64,000 bases of DNA from Gonocerus acuteangulatus (GCA_946811695.1 OX328132.1:129924208-129988207); one strand, 5' to 3'. Positions 23,111 to 33,165 are shown, counted from the stretch's first letter. Notes: generated from the sequence alone by a model not told the origin. A program made the numbers and translations.

Positions 23111-24282
23111 GTCAGTTTTGGATTTGTCGATTTCCTTCAAATGTCTTGAAACTGTCGGGGCTCCTACTCCGAGTTCTTTGGCATATTCCCTAGTGTTTTT
23201 AATTGCTTATAGTAGTCAAATGTATTTGTCAATGAAACAGGATACGTATAATTAGAATCAATATTTTGTTTGTTAGAATTCGAAGATGCCGTATGAATAT
23301 CTAGATGTGACAGTACTGGTGTTGATTTCGTTCTTTAGAATTATTCTTGGTATTCCCTATTTTCATCTGTTACCCATAGTTTTTTATTGTTAGTAGGTTT
23401 TTCTTATTGATTATAGAATATTAATCTATTTGGCTATAAAACAGGACACGTAAAATTAGTGACAATATTTCGGAGATTTCTGAGCGAAATACGTTTAAGA
23501 TTTTCTACCACCACGAACGGCTTTTTTCCTCTATTTTAGATAGGCTTTATTTTGCATATTATTCTATATAAGTTTTATTCAGCAGGGGATTCTGATGAAA
23601 TGTCGTGTTTTTGCTGTGGATTTTAAATACGATGTATCTAAGATTGGATAACATTAGCGAGTCTACATAATTAAGAACCGACGACGGAGGATTACTTCTT
23701 GCTATGATTTAGTCTACATACGTATATTAAGTCCTAAATCCAATCCTCCTAAAGTTCAATGCCCGTAGAAACCAGGGGGCCGCAGGAAATTTACCTGCTA
23801 AGAGTTAATCCTCAAGAGCTGTAAATATACCCCAGGTATCTGCCGACACAAATACAAAGCCTACGCGGAGAGCACCCCAAAAACTCAGATCCAAACATAA
23901 GGTTATATACTAAATATTGATAAAGACTACTTAGTTGTAAACCGATTCATCAATTAGCAATCAATAGTTTTCAACAAAGGTTATATACTAAATATTGATA
24001 AAAAGTATTTAATTAGAAAAAAAAAACAATATTCCACAAGACTTGTTTTTGGTCCATTTGTGTCTACTCCATAGACTTAATTAGGTATATTATTCTATTG
24101 TAGTTGGGCAACTAAACTTTGTTTTATTTTGTTAAATAAAGTTTTTTTTCTTGATTTGTTATTCGTCAAGACTTTTATTTGTCCTTGTGTATTTACTAGA
24201 TAGGTTTTATTCAACATATTATTCTATATAGGCTATATTAGGCAGGGTATTCTACTCAATCTTGTGTACTTCTTCGTGATCC
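23111..24282. other. No gene; AT-rich with short internal repeats
   Basis: GGTTATATACTAAATATTGA occurs twice (about 23901 and 23980), and TAGGTTTTATTCA / CATATTATTCTATATAGG motifs recur near 23550 and 24200. No coding or transposon ends were seen. Confidence 0.5.
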
Positions 24283-24290
24283 TTCTGTAC

Positions 24291-24542
24291 ATGGGCGTAT
24301 ATAAAAACAATTTCGGGGGGGGCTGAGACCATTTCCAGGGTATGGAATACTAAATATTTAGAGCTTGGAATAGTTTTAGGCAACTAAAACGCTATTACAC
24401 GTAAAATAAAATATGTTTTATGAACTAAGTGATCTTATTTAATTTATTTTTAAGGGTTTTACGAGAAGTTTTTATCATCAATTCAAAATTTCGGGAGGGG
24501 CTGCAGTCCCCTCAGCCCCCCCCCCCCTCATATACGCCCATG
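24291..24542. mobile_element. hAT-like MITE with perfect 8-bp target duplication
   Basis: The ends are CATGGGCGTATAT and its near-exact inverse ATATACGCCCATG, flanked by CTTCTGTA at 24283-24290 and 24543-24550. An 8-bp duplication is the hAT signature. Inside the ends are G-rich and C-rich runs (GGGGGGGCTGAG / CTCAGCCCCC). The 252-bp element has no coding. A second, truncated copy is at 35918-36112. The flanking minus-strand frame (24726-24551, KASGTPTVANFYTEAE) could be a coding fragment that it disrupts, but that is weak. Confidence 0.88.
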
Positions 24543-24784
24543 CTTCTGTATCCTCTAGAAAGGCTTTATTAGGCATATTTTGTTTTGATTTATAGAGCTT
24601 TGCTTTAGAATGAGAGCCAGATTCTGTAATTTCCGCTTCTGTGTAAAAGTTAGCTACTGTCGGTGTCCCTGACGCCTTAATATCACTTTTATTCGAGATG
24701 TTCGAGAGGATTTTGACAATTTTCACGAGATATATAAAAAAAATAAGTTTATTTTTTTTCTAAGCTTATCAAATGGCACTAGGG

Positions 24785-24838
24785 ACATGAACGGAACCGC
24801 GCTAAGATGCTGCAGTCCCTGCGAGTCGGACTTTTATA
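24785..24838 (-). mobile_element. Helitron-like 5'-type terminus fragment
   Basis: GAACGGAACCGCGCTAAGATG then GCAGTCCCTGCGAGTCGGAC is the reverse of the terminus seen at 37745, 44067, 47884 and 51170. It contains the subterminal repeat GGAACCGCGCT. Confidence 0.6.
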
Positions 24839-25470
24839 TATTTTTTTTAAATTTTCCATAATCGTATTTTTCGCAATTTTTAAAGCACATATCTCTAATT
24901 TTGTAGTAATCGCTAATGTTACTGATTGCATTATGTTGTTCCTTTAAAGTACTAGCTAAATCCATCTATACCATGAATTGTCATTAAATATTGTGTACTT
25001 ATAGGTAATTTCAGCACAGCTTTGATGCACTAGAACTCAGGAACCAATTGAGTCTCATTTGTTTAGAGCGTAAAGAGGTCTTATCTATATAGACTTCATC
25101 ATTTCAGCACAGCTTTGATGCACTAGAACTCAGGAACCAATTGAGTCTCATTTGTTTAGAGCGTAAAGAGGTCTTATCTATATAGACTTCATCATTTCAG
25201 CACAGCTTTGATGCACTAGAACTCAGGAACCAATTGAGTCTCATTTGTTTAGAGCGTAAAGAGGTCTTATCTATATAGACTTCATCATTTCAGCACAGCT
25301 TTGATGCACTAGAACTCAGGAACCAATTGAGTCTCATTTGTTTAGAGCGTAAAGAGGTCTTATCTATATAGACTTCATCATTTTTGACTCAGGCTCTATT
25401 GAGATACTGTACTTTAAATATTGCGAAAAATACGATTACGGAAAACATAGAACAATTACATATATAAAAA
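24839..25470. repeat. Hairpin with a 93-bp array in its loop
   Basis: Arms near 24855-24885 and 25412-25440 are inverted (ATCGTATTTTTCGCAATTTT versus its reverse complement). The 93-bp array 25010-25383 occupies the loop. No coding was seen. Confidence 0.7.
25010..25383. repeat. 93-bp tandem array, four units
   Basis: Essentially identical units start TTTCAGCACAGCTTTGATGC (anchors 25012, 25105 and 25198, spacing 93). Near-identity implies recent expansion. Confidence 0.95.
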
Positions 25471-25479
25471 AAAATACGT

Positions 25480-25860
25480 TCTCAAGCTTGCATCTTCTAC
25501 ATCACGTGAGTCTTCCTTCCTTTTAATAATTTTGCAGCACTAAAACTCCCGTTTTAAGTTTAACTTCAATCAATTTTCGTGATTTTGTTTTCTTCTATTT
25601 CCACACTATTTAGATAACACAATGCAAGAACATAGCGCTCTGAAATTTTAGTGTTTATTTGGTTTTTAGTTCTATGAAATTAAGAGAGTTAGATACATTT
25701 ACGTAAAACTTGTTTTCGGCGGAAAAGTAGATAAAATGCAAACTTAAAATGGCCGGCAAAAAAAAAACTACGAGCCAGAAAAATTTTTCACTGCAGGTTT
25801 TTGGGGCGTAATTGGTAAAAAATTAGGAAAATCAAAAATGTTGAGCAACAAATTTTATGC
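25480..25860 (-). repeat. Dispersed repeat, inverted partner of 20920-21330
   Basis: The landmarks of 20920-21330 appear here in reverse, including TTTTGCAGCACTAAAACTCC and AAAATGGCCGGCAAAAAA. Confidence 0.7.
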
Positions 25861-26039
25861 AATTTTTGATTTGATTTCTAATATTTCTATATATTCTATT
25901 CTAATTTCTCTACTCCAACCATAGCCAACATTTGTATATCCAAGTTTAAAACTGTCGAATGTGTTGAAAAATGTTTAACTCATGCCCCATTATGTACTAA
26001 GCAGATAGCAGATGGCCTTTAAAATAGTCTCATTTGATT

Positions 26040-26210
26040 CACTGCGTGAAATCACTCATATAAAGTGTGCCTTGAATCGTATAGATGTTACTATTTTTCA
26101 CGTGTGAATTTCAACGACCAAAACAGTGTTTCGGTAAGGCACTCATTTGAGGCAAAGCATGCTTATGATGAATTTCATCAAAATTGGATTCCATCTGAGC
26201 CTGCTCGAGA

Positions 26211-26271
<61 letters not shown>

Positions 26272-26384
26272 AATTTTCGTGATCTATGAGCTCTGAACCG
26301 TGAAATTTGCATGTTGTCACTTCAGAATGGCTTCGGAGGAAAGCGGGTTTCCACTTTACCAAGGGAGGGAGGAAACGCGCTAAA
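26040..26384 (+). mobile_element. Helitron-like copy, diverged
   Basis: A diverged conserved block (ATGAATTTCATCAAAATTGG) precedes the TA tract 26212-26269. The 3' block ends AGGGAGGGAGGAAACGCGCTAA at 26384 with a weak hairpin to GCGGGTTTCC. This is an older subfamily than the 21-23 kb and 49-54 kb copies. Confidence 0.55.
26212..26269. repeat. (TA)n microsatellite
   Basis: This is the core of the Helitron-like copy 26040-26384. Confidence 0.95.
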
Positions 26385-26451
26385 ATGCCACAATGTACAT
26401 CGTGACAAGTAATTTTTAATCCTCGGTGACCTACATAATCTACTTCACACA

Positions 26452-27150
26452 TTGATTGCTGCTGTATTATTTATTCTTCAGATCCTATCTGTGTACTGGA
26501 AATGTCCAAAATACATCAGTAAAGGAACGTTGGTATTACGTAAGCCCACTACCGCTTGCCAAATTCCCATAATCCAAGGAACCGTTGGCTTCGAGTATTT
26601 TCCGAAGTGGCCTTGTGCAGATATAAACGATCTCTGGTTTGAGGGGAGAGGATGTGGAGCGTGGCTTAGATGGAGAGCGAGTGGCTTAGGTGAAGAGCGA
26701 GTGGCTCCTGGGAGCGAATCCGGAGGAATGTGCTGGGGAAGATTCCCCACTCCCCAACACTGCTGGGGAAATTTCGGCGGTGAAAGGGAAATGTGAGAGG
26801 GGAACCTATCGACCGCTGCTGGCCTCGTTGCCGGATCTCCAGATGCCTGCCCTCTGCAAGGTTGCCGTTTCCTTCCCTGACACCCCCGCTTGGAGTGGTG
26901 CTCCGAAGCAGTGAGATGATGAACCAGTGACTTGGAGTCCTCTCCTTCGGACACATCGCTCCCTCCACAAGAAATGACCACAAGGTCGGGTCACACCGAT
27001 CTCCGAAGTGCCGGCCATCTGCACTGTAACCTCAGGCTTCAACAACCTCCACCCAGTGCTTGCACTTCATCAACATTCATTCCAGTCACACCAATCTCCA
27101 GAATAACTCGTCCATCCCTAGATCATTCACTCACTACTTCCTTTGACTGA
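26452..27150. other. GC-richer block with overlapping weak ORFs
   Basis: From about 26640 to 27120 the composition is clearly richer in G and C than the surroundings, with overlapping frames of 70-170 codons on both strands (longest minus, 26981-26478). None shows a motif I recognise. It might be a fragment of a host exon, or the 5' region of a retroelement. Confidence 0.35.
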
Positions 27151-27396
27151 AATTTACTACTGTACCCCAAGTAAATATCCTATGAAAGAGACGTTTCGTT
27201 GGTGCTCTAATTATGTTTAGTACTTCTATCAGGTTGGCGAAATAATTTTTCGGACTTTCAAAATTCCAGTACACATAATGGCAAAAGTCCTGTACAGGAG
27301 TCTGGGGTCCTACAGCCTCACTACACGCAGACGAAACAGCCTGAGCCATTGCGTGTCCGTGTCACCTCGAAAGCCTACTATCCGTAGAAAGCTTGT

Positions 27397-27722
27397 GCAT
27401 TCCATGGACCTTGGAATACACATACATTCCAAGCTATCGCCGATACGGCATATTCCATGGACCTTGGAATACACATACATTCCAAGCTATCGCCGATACG
27501 GTATATTCCATGGACATTGGAATACACATACATTCCAAGCTATCGCCGATACGGCATATTCCATGGACCTTGGAATACACATACATTCCAAGCTATCGCC
27601 CATACGGCATATTCCATGGACCTTGGAATACACATACATTCCAAGCTATCGCCCATACGGCATATTCCATGGACCTTGGAATACGCATACATTCCAAGCT
27701 ATCTCCGATTCTGCATATTCCA
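27397..27722. repeat. 53-bp tandem array, six units
   Basis: The unit is GGAATACACATACATTCCAA, GCTATCGCCGATACGGCATA, TTCCATGGACCTT (53 bp). It contains two short palindromic pairs (GGAAT...ATTCC). Because it lacks stops in all three forward frames it generates overlapping ORFs of 120-203 codons that are not genes. It is unrelated in sequence to the 53-bp arrays at 10706 and 34672. Confidence 0.95.
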
Positions 27723-28560
27723 AAATACTGCAATCACATTGCCTCCGTGGCCTTGTGATTCTCGCCACCTTAATTCAGAATACAACAAAAATATTGCGCA
27801 AATTATTAAATATAAATAAACTCCTGGACAAAATTAGCGCATCACTTATTCAATACCTTTATTTATTAAAGGAAAGGACAGAAAAATAACTGTCAATCAT
27901 ATTTTTATTTAGATATTGATAATAAAATATATTTTTTGTGGGATGATGAACATTAGAAGTGCAAATAAGAAGATAAAAAAAAAGAAACTCGTGAACATTT
28001 CATAATAAATATATAAACATGGACTTCATCTAATTTTTATTTATGACATTTTTACAGTAACTGGCTAATATTGCTCCTTATGAAACCGTATTTTTTTGGT
28101 TGTTCTGTTGCAAAACATGTTTTTCATTGTTCGGCCACCATGTCTATCGAGTTACATTGAGAAAAAGTAAAAATAACGACCTTTACGGGCTAAATTGGCA
28201 GCATAATTTAGATGTTGAAAGGGGTACAATTTCGTTATCTAGTACGGAGTATCAATGAAAATTTGAACATTTTTTCAAAAGATCTCTCTTTTAGTGTGTA
28301 AGTGTAACCCTAGTAGCTTAAATTTCTTCGGAAAGTGCCATTAAGAAAGGAAACGTATTAATAAATATTAAGCCCAATTTTTACTAATAAAAAACTTACA
28401 GTCTTCGACATAATAAATAAATAGAAGAACACACTGACACAAACTCAGACTTTCAAATCAAAGTAAGAAAGAGGACGAAATAACTAAAAGGATTGCGGGA
28501 ATAAAAGAAGATTTCAAAGCAGCAGGTATGACGCAAACAAACAAAGACATTTCAAATACA
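27723..28560. other. No recognisable feature
   Basis: This is AT-rich sequence with no ORF or transposon end supported. Confidence 0.5.
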
Positions 28561-28566
28561 GACAAA

Positions 28567-28808
28567 AACCAGTCCGTCAAGCAGAAGGATCATAGCTAAG
28601 CACATTCCAAAACAACTATGCACAAAACAAGTCCGTCAAGCAGAAGGATCATAGCTAAGCACATTCCAAAACAACTAGGCACAAAACAAGTCCGTCAAGC
28701 AGAAGGATCATAGCTAAGCACATTCCAAAACAACTAGGCACAAAACAAGTCCGTCAAGCAGAAGGATCATAGCTAAGCACATTCCAAAACAACTAGGCAC
28801 AAAACAAA
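28567..28808. repeat. 59-bp tandem array, four units
   Basis: Anchors AGTCCGTCAAGCAGAAGGAT lie at 28571, 28630, 28689 and 28748. The first 38 bases of each unit are about 80% identical to 36254-36291, inside a coding-like segment, and both translate to similar peptides (SPSSRRIIAKHIPKQLG versus SPSRRSCITKHFPQNLG). The array may be an expanded exon fragment. Confidence 0.92.
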
Positions 28809-28939
28809 ATCTAAAATGTATTACATTTACTTGAAAATTGAACCGAAAATACAGGAATGACCTTTTCTAGAAATAAAAAATACATTTCATTTACTAGAAA
28901 AAGACAAAACATCAACTCTATTCTACACTTAAACAACAC

Positions 28940-29118
28940 ATCTGTTTTGTTTCTGTGCATTAACGTCTGGGCCATTAGCGCCGACAATCATCGTGCAGTG
29001 GGGAATTTTCTCAACGAGCCGTGAGATAAGAAAATCCCTGCTATATGTGAGACTCGAACCTATATCTCCCACACGAGAACCCAAGGCGTTAGCAACTAGA
29101 CTACGGGGAGACCGCACA
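28940..29118 (-). mobile_element. SINE-A copy, diverged
   Basis: On the minus strand: GCGGTCTCCCCGTAGTCTAG (A-box region), GGTTCGAGTCTCAC (B box), the body with CTCACGGCTCGTTGAGAAAA, and the tail TGTCGGCGCTAATGGCC. The order matches the full SINE-A at 52235-52440. The poly-A tail is decayed. Confidence 0.85.
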
Positions 29119-29840
29119 TACCTGTTTCCCTCACAAACTATAAGATTCCTAGGACACCTGATGGGGGTCCTCCACATCAAGAACCTTTCCACAACAATCC
29201 TTATATATATTGTAAATCCTTGCAAAACCCAGTACACTCAACCCTATAAGCAATATGCGACTAGCTGTTGATGCCTTAACTTCAAGCCACGCAATAAGAT
29301 TGTACACTGAACCAGAAGGATTGCCCACTGGGAGAGCAACAACGCTGTATATACAAGGAGTTGAAGGAGAAATACAAACTCTAACCACAGGTCCTATTAC
29401 GCATCAATAAAACAAACCTTAAAGACATAATTCACACACACACACACGCACGTACAGAGTGATTCAGGTCTAAGTAACACAACTCTAGGAGGTGATTCTA
29501 GACAGCATTTCCAACAAAAAAGTTCATTTGAAGTATGGTCCGATTCCGAAGGGAAAAGCAGTTATGTCCAATTTTCTGTTTTTTTTACGTAGACATATTT
29601 TTTTATCGAATAAGAAACTATTGTTAAAAAACTGTTCAAGATAATTAAATTCTAATTATGTTATCATAAAATAGACAAAATATCCTTTAAGAAAACAGTA
29701 ATTTAATTCACTAAACTCATTGATAAAAGATACTTTCTGGACTCCCAATAGGGCACTTGTGTTTTTCTCCATGAATGAAAGGTTTCTCGCAATTTGTTTC
29801 CTCAGCCCCCTAACGGACTAAAGATTCACTACATACAGGA
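29119..29840. other. No gene; possible transposon start at 29455
   Basis: A short CA repeat (29424-29450) is followed by ACAGAGTGATTCAGGTCTAA, which resembles the ACAGRGTG-type start of arthropod DNA elements, but no inverted partner was seen. Other sequence is unassigned. Confidence 0.35.
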
Positions 29841-29845
29841 AACAC

Positions 29846-29988
29846 TTAGTAAGCATCAAATCCGCCAATGAACGGGATGATTATTGAGGCTTAGTAAGCA
29901 TCAAATCCGTGCCAATGAACGGGATGATTATTGAGGCTTACTAAGCATCAAATCCCTGCCAATGAACGGGATGATTATTGAGGCTTAC
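29846..29988. repeat. 45-47-bp tandem array, three units
   Basis: Units contain AAGCATCAAATCC and AATGAACGGGATGATTATTG (anchors 29851, 29896 and 29943). Confidence 0.9.
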
Positions 29989-30112
29989 ATTGTACGATTC
30001 ACTCCCTTTTTGTCTAACAATCTGGAATGGAGATTTGTTACATTCAAATACCTTGTGTGAAAAAATTATGGATTACTCTTGTTTTATTGGCCAAGTTGTG
30101 CTCTCTAGCTGG

Positions 30113-30115
<3 letters not shown>

Positions 30116-30178
<63 letters not shown>
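30116..30178. repeat. (TA)n microsatellite
   Basis: A TA tract is immediately followed by the Penelope-like hairpin at 30179. Confidence 0.96.
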
Positions 30179-30182
<4 letters not shown>

Positions 30183-30335
30183 TAGATGGAACGGCATTTC
30201 TCTCCAGCGGTGGTACTGCTCCTCACTTCTTCCCGGAATATTTCGATGGATTCATCTCCATCTTCTACAGCCTCACTCCGGGAAGAAGTGAGGAGCAGTA
30301 CCACCGCTGGAGAGAAATGCCGTTCCATCTAAAAA
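30179..30335. mobile_element. Penelope-like foldback remnant, 58-bp arms
   Basis: Arms 30179-30236 and 30278-30335 are inverted copies (TTTTTAGATGGAACGGCATT at the left end). The 41-base loop holds a hammerhead-like core on the minus strand. Family assignment follows from that core and its similarity (GATGAATCC/GAAATATT arrangement) to the one beside the Penelope coding segment at 53.5 kb. Confidence 0.65.
30237..30270 (-). ncRNA. Hammerhead ribozyme motif, degenerate
   Basis: On the minus strand: CTGTAGA, stem II GATGGA-GATGAA-TCCATC, then GAAATATT. The consensus is CTGANGA, so A6 is replaced by T and cleavage is unlikely. Stem II is perfect. The long hairpin arms take the place of helix I. 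Confidence 0.55.
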
Positions 30336-30384
30336 TACTATCCCAGCGACGAAAAATAACATCAAGCATATATATATATATATA

Positions 30385-31569
30385 CGCGGTGTATCGCAAG
30401 TTAATTACAATACTCTAGGGGGTAAAAATAGACAAAAGAATGTAGTTCAACGCCACCAACGACAAATTTCTATCTCACTCCGTTCCAGACATATCCAGTT
30501 CTAAAGTTCTTTAGGAAAACCGTGTTTCTATCTCACTCCGTTCCAGAAATATCCAGTTCTAAAAGTTCTTTAGGAAAACCGTGTTTCTATCTCACTCCGT
30601 TCCAGACATATCCAGTTCTAAAGTTCTTTAGGAAAACCGTGTTTCTATCTCACTCCGTTCCAGAAATATCCAGTTCTAAAAGTTCTTTAGGAAAACCGTG
30701 TTTCTATCTCACTCCGTTCCAGACATATCCAGTTCTAAAGTTCTTTAGGAAACCCGTGTTTCTATCTCACTCCGTTCCAGACATATCCAGTTCTAAAGTT
30801 CTTTAGGAAACCCGTGTTTCTATCTCACTCCGTTCCAGACATATCCAGTTCTAAAAGTTCTTTAGGAAAACCGTGTTTCTATTTCACTCCGTTCCAGACA
30901 TATCCAGTTCTAAAAGTTCTTTAGGAAAACCGCGTTTCTATCTCACTCCGTTCCAGACATATCCAGTTCTAAAGTTCTTTAGGAAAACCGTGTTTCTATC
31001 TCACTCCGTTCCAGACATATCCAGTTCTAAAAGTTCTTTAGGAAAACCGTGTTTCTATCTCACTCCGTTCCAGACATATCCAGTTCTAAAAGTTCTTTAG
31101 GAAAACCGTGTTTCTATCTCACTCCGTTCCAGACATATCCAGTTCTAAAGTTCTTTAGGAAAACCGTGTTTCTATCTCACTCCGTTCCAGACATATCCAG
31201 CTCTAAAAGTTCTTTAGGAAAACCGTGTTTCTATCTCACTCCGTTCCAGACATATCCAGTTCTAAAAGTTCTTTAGGAAAACCGTGTTTCTATCTCACTC
31301 CGTTGCAGACATATCCAGTTCTAAAAGTTCTTTAGGAAACCGTGTTTCTATCTCACTCCGTTCCAGACATATCCAGTTCTAAAAGTTCTTTAGGAAAACC
31401 GTGTTTTTTAGTACAACTCCAATTTTCTTGTATTTTCTTCTTGTTTTTTTCAACGATTCATTCCATTTTTTAAATCAGCTTTAAATTTGCTTTAAGGCTA
31501 ATGCACATTCATGGTTCACAAATATCTCATTCAAACCGTAATATAAATTCAAAAAAAATAAAAGATTAT
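30385..31569 (+). mobile_element. Unclassified DNA-type repeat with an expanded internal unit (copy 1, left part)
   Basis: This matches 60423-60800 in order: GGTGTATCGCAAGTTAATTA-like start, CGCCACCA, TCACTCCGTTCCAGACATAT, AGTACAACTCCAATTTT, CAACGATTCATT and GCTAATGCACATTC. Between the second and third landmarks this copy holds a tandem array where the other has one unit. It is split at 31570 by a Penelope-like insertion and continues at 32514. The start AGGGTGTATTGCAAGTTAAT is a DNA-element-like terminus, but the superfamily is unresolved. Confidence 0.7.
30468..31408. repeat. 58/59-bp tandem array, about 16 units
   Basis: Units contain TTCTATCTCACTCCGTTCCA, GACATATCCAGTTC and TAAAAGTTCTTTAGG, with anchors at 30468, 30526, 30585 and 30643. 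Length alternates by one base in the AAA(A)G run. The homologous element at 60423 has a single unit at 60508-60556, showing the array arose inside the element. Confidence 0.97.
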
Positions 31570-31672
31570 GATGATTAGATAGTTAGCCGTCGAGGTGATA
31601 AGTAAAGATGGAATGGTTGGGATTCGGCTAAAGAAACCTCAATATGATTTTTGTTAAAAAATCTATATTTTG

Positions 31673-31706
31673 GACGTTTCGGCAACTCATTGGTAGCCTT
31701 CGTCAG
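31673..31706 (-). ncRNA. Hammerhead ribozyme motif, unit 1 left arm
   Basis: Minus strand: CTGACGA, stem II GGCTAC-CAATGA-GTTGCC with one G-U pair, then GAAACGTC. All core positions (CUGANGA, GAAA, cleavage UH) fit. GAAACGTC allows only a two-base-pair helix III, as in the minimal forms reported for Penelope-like elements. Confidence 0.75.
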
Positions 31707-31773
31707 CTATGGAAATGCCTGGAGGCAGAGGAAGACCAATGTTGACAGTTAAGTAACCATTGTGGAAGCGTCT

Positions 31774-31845
31774 CACACTTTCAGACACTTCCACAATGGT
31801 CAGACACTTCCACAATGGTTAGACACTTCCACAATGGTTACTTAA
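31774..31845. repeat. 20-bp repeat in hairpin loop, three copies
   Basis: CAGACACTTCCACAATGGT is repeated at the tip of unit 1 with small changes. Confidence 0.9.
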
Positions 31846-31887
31846 CTGTCAACATTGGTCTTCCTCTGCCTCCAGGCATTTCCATAG

Positions 31888-31921
31888 CTGACGAAGGCTA
31901 CCAATGAGTAGCCGAAACGTC
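31888..31921 (+). ncRNA. Hammerhead ribozyme motif, unit 1 right arm
   Basis: Plus strand: CTGACGA, stem II GGCTAC-CAATGA-GTAGCC, perfect, then GAAACGTC. It is the inverted partner of 31673-31706. The flanks offer only weak pairing for helix I. Confidence 0.8.
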
Positions 31922-32095
31922 TAAAATATAGATTTTTTAACAAAAATCATATTGAGGTTTCTTTAGCCGAATCCCAACCATTCCATCTTTAGTGTAGATG
32001 GAGATAGTTAGCCGCTGTAGAGATACGAAGACAGGTATAGTTGGGATTCGGCTAGGAGAAAAACGTCAGACTTTCAAAAAGAAATCTGTATTTTG

Positions 32096-32130
32096 GACGT
32101 TTCGACTGCAACAATGGCAGCCTTCTTCAG
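32096..32130 (-). ncRNA. Hammerhead ribozyme motif, unit 2 left arm
   Basis: Minus strand: CTGAAGA, stem II GGCTGC-CATTGTT-GCAGTC, then GAAACGTC. Core residues fit CUGANGA and GAAA. It pairs in inverted orientation with 32391-32425. Confidence 0.75.
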
Positions 32131-32390
32131 CTAAAAAATATATACAACTTATAAGTAAAGAAAATGTACAAGTAGTAAGTAAAAGACAGGCAGAAATGAG
32201 CGGAGTATATATACCATTTAACCAATCTTATATACCAATTTTAACCAATCTTATTTTTAAAAAACTTGTTTTTTAAAAATAAGATTGGTTAAAATTTATT
32301 GTATTGGTATATATACTCCGCTCATTTCTGCCTGTCTTTTACTTACTACTTGTACATTTTCTTTACTTATAAGTTGTATATATTTTTTAG

Positions 32391-32425
32391 CTGAAGAAGG
32401 CTGCCATTGTTGCAGTCGAAACGTC
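32391..32425 (+). ncRNA. Hammerhead ribozyme motif, unit 2 right arm
   Basis: Plus strand: CTGAAGA, stem II GGCTGC...GCAGTC, then GAAACGTC. The flanks TTTTTTAG and CAAAATA give a partial helix I with one A-A mismatch. Confidence 0.8.
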
Positions 32426-32513
32426 CAAAATACAGATTTCTTTTTGAAAGTCTGACGTTTTTCTCCTAGCCGAATCCCAACTATACCTGTCTTCGTATCA
32501 TTCCATCTTTACT

Positions 32514-32910
32514 TAAAAGATTATAAAAGCTTCTGGTTAGCGAAAACTTTTGGAAAATCACTAGGTTTCCAAAATAAATTCTCCAGACTGCCAAATCTCA
32601 CAAAAGTTGTAAAATTTAATCAGCTTTCCAACGGTATACTCAGAACTGAGAATATCTCTCAAATTCATAATGTAATTGGAATTCTAAACTGAAAAACATC
32701 AAATAAATAAGAGTAATATTATATTCATTTTCGTGATATTATCAGAAATAAATGAAAATTATTCTTGATGAAATTGATATTTAATGATTATAGTAAGTCT
32801 CACATAAAAAATACAGCAAAAATGTTAAACTTTCCTGGCACTCCAACTGGCCTCCTTGCAGAAGACACTGACGACACCTGGTCACGCCGCTGATGTAGTC
32901 CTTTCAATCT
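32514..32910 (+). mobile_element. Unclassified DNA-type repeat, right part
   Basis: This continues the element split at 31570. CTTTTGGAAAAT, CTCCAGACTG and AATCTCAC match the tail of the 60423 copy. The exact right end is unclear, and 32700-32910 is unassigned AT-rich sequence. Confidence 0.5.
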
Positions 32911-33080
32911 CATCATGGATTATTCTCATTTCCACAAATTATCCGTAAATCCTTGTAATCAGGTGGTTCATCCCTATTTACGACCGGGGTTTTTGCTTGG
33001 AACAGATCCAAATCTCCCAATCCATACTGAGTATGGTATAGTATTGTCATTAACATACGATACACACTGTATATATATAC

Positions 33081-33091
33081 AGACACACACG

Positions 33092-33154
<63 letters not shown>

Positions 33155-33165
33155 CATATATATAT
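33081..33165. repeat. (CA)n/(TA)n microsatellite
   Basis: A compound dinucleotide tract immediately precedes a SINE-A insertion. Confidence 0.95.

Larger units (their letters stand above)
31570..32513. mobile_element. Composite Penelope-like insertion: two adjacent foldback units
   Basis: It is flanked by an 11-bp duplication TAAAAGATTAT (31559-31569 and 32514-32524) and splits the repeat that also occurs at 60423. Unit 1 (31602-31991) and unit 2 (32023-32498) are each long hairpins. Each starts with a GATAGTTAGCCG leader and carries TTGGGATTCGGCTA near its outer end. Each arm carries a hammerhead core, giving four. No coding sequence remains. Naming as Penelope-like rests on the hammerhead cores, which are known to be abundant in these elements. 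Confidence 0.8.

Noticed and set aside
27170..27240. Hammerhead motif at minus-strand CTGATAGA...GAAACGTC
   Set aside because: The core has an extra base and no stem II can be drawn.
27278..27889. 203-, 121- and 120-codon ORFs on the plus strand
   Set aside because: These are overlapping frames through a 53-bp array with no stops in any frame. They are a periodicity artefact.
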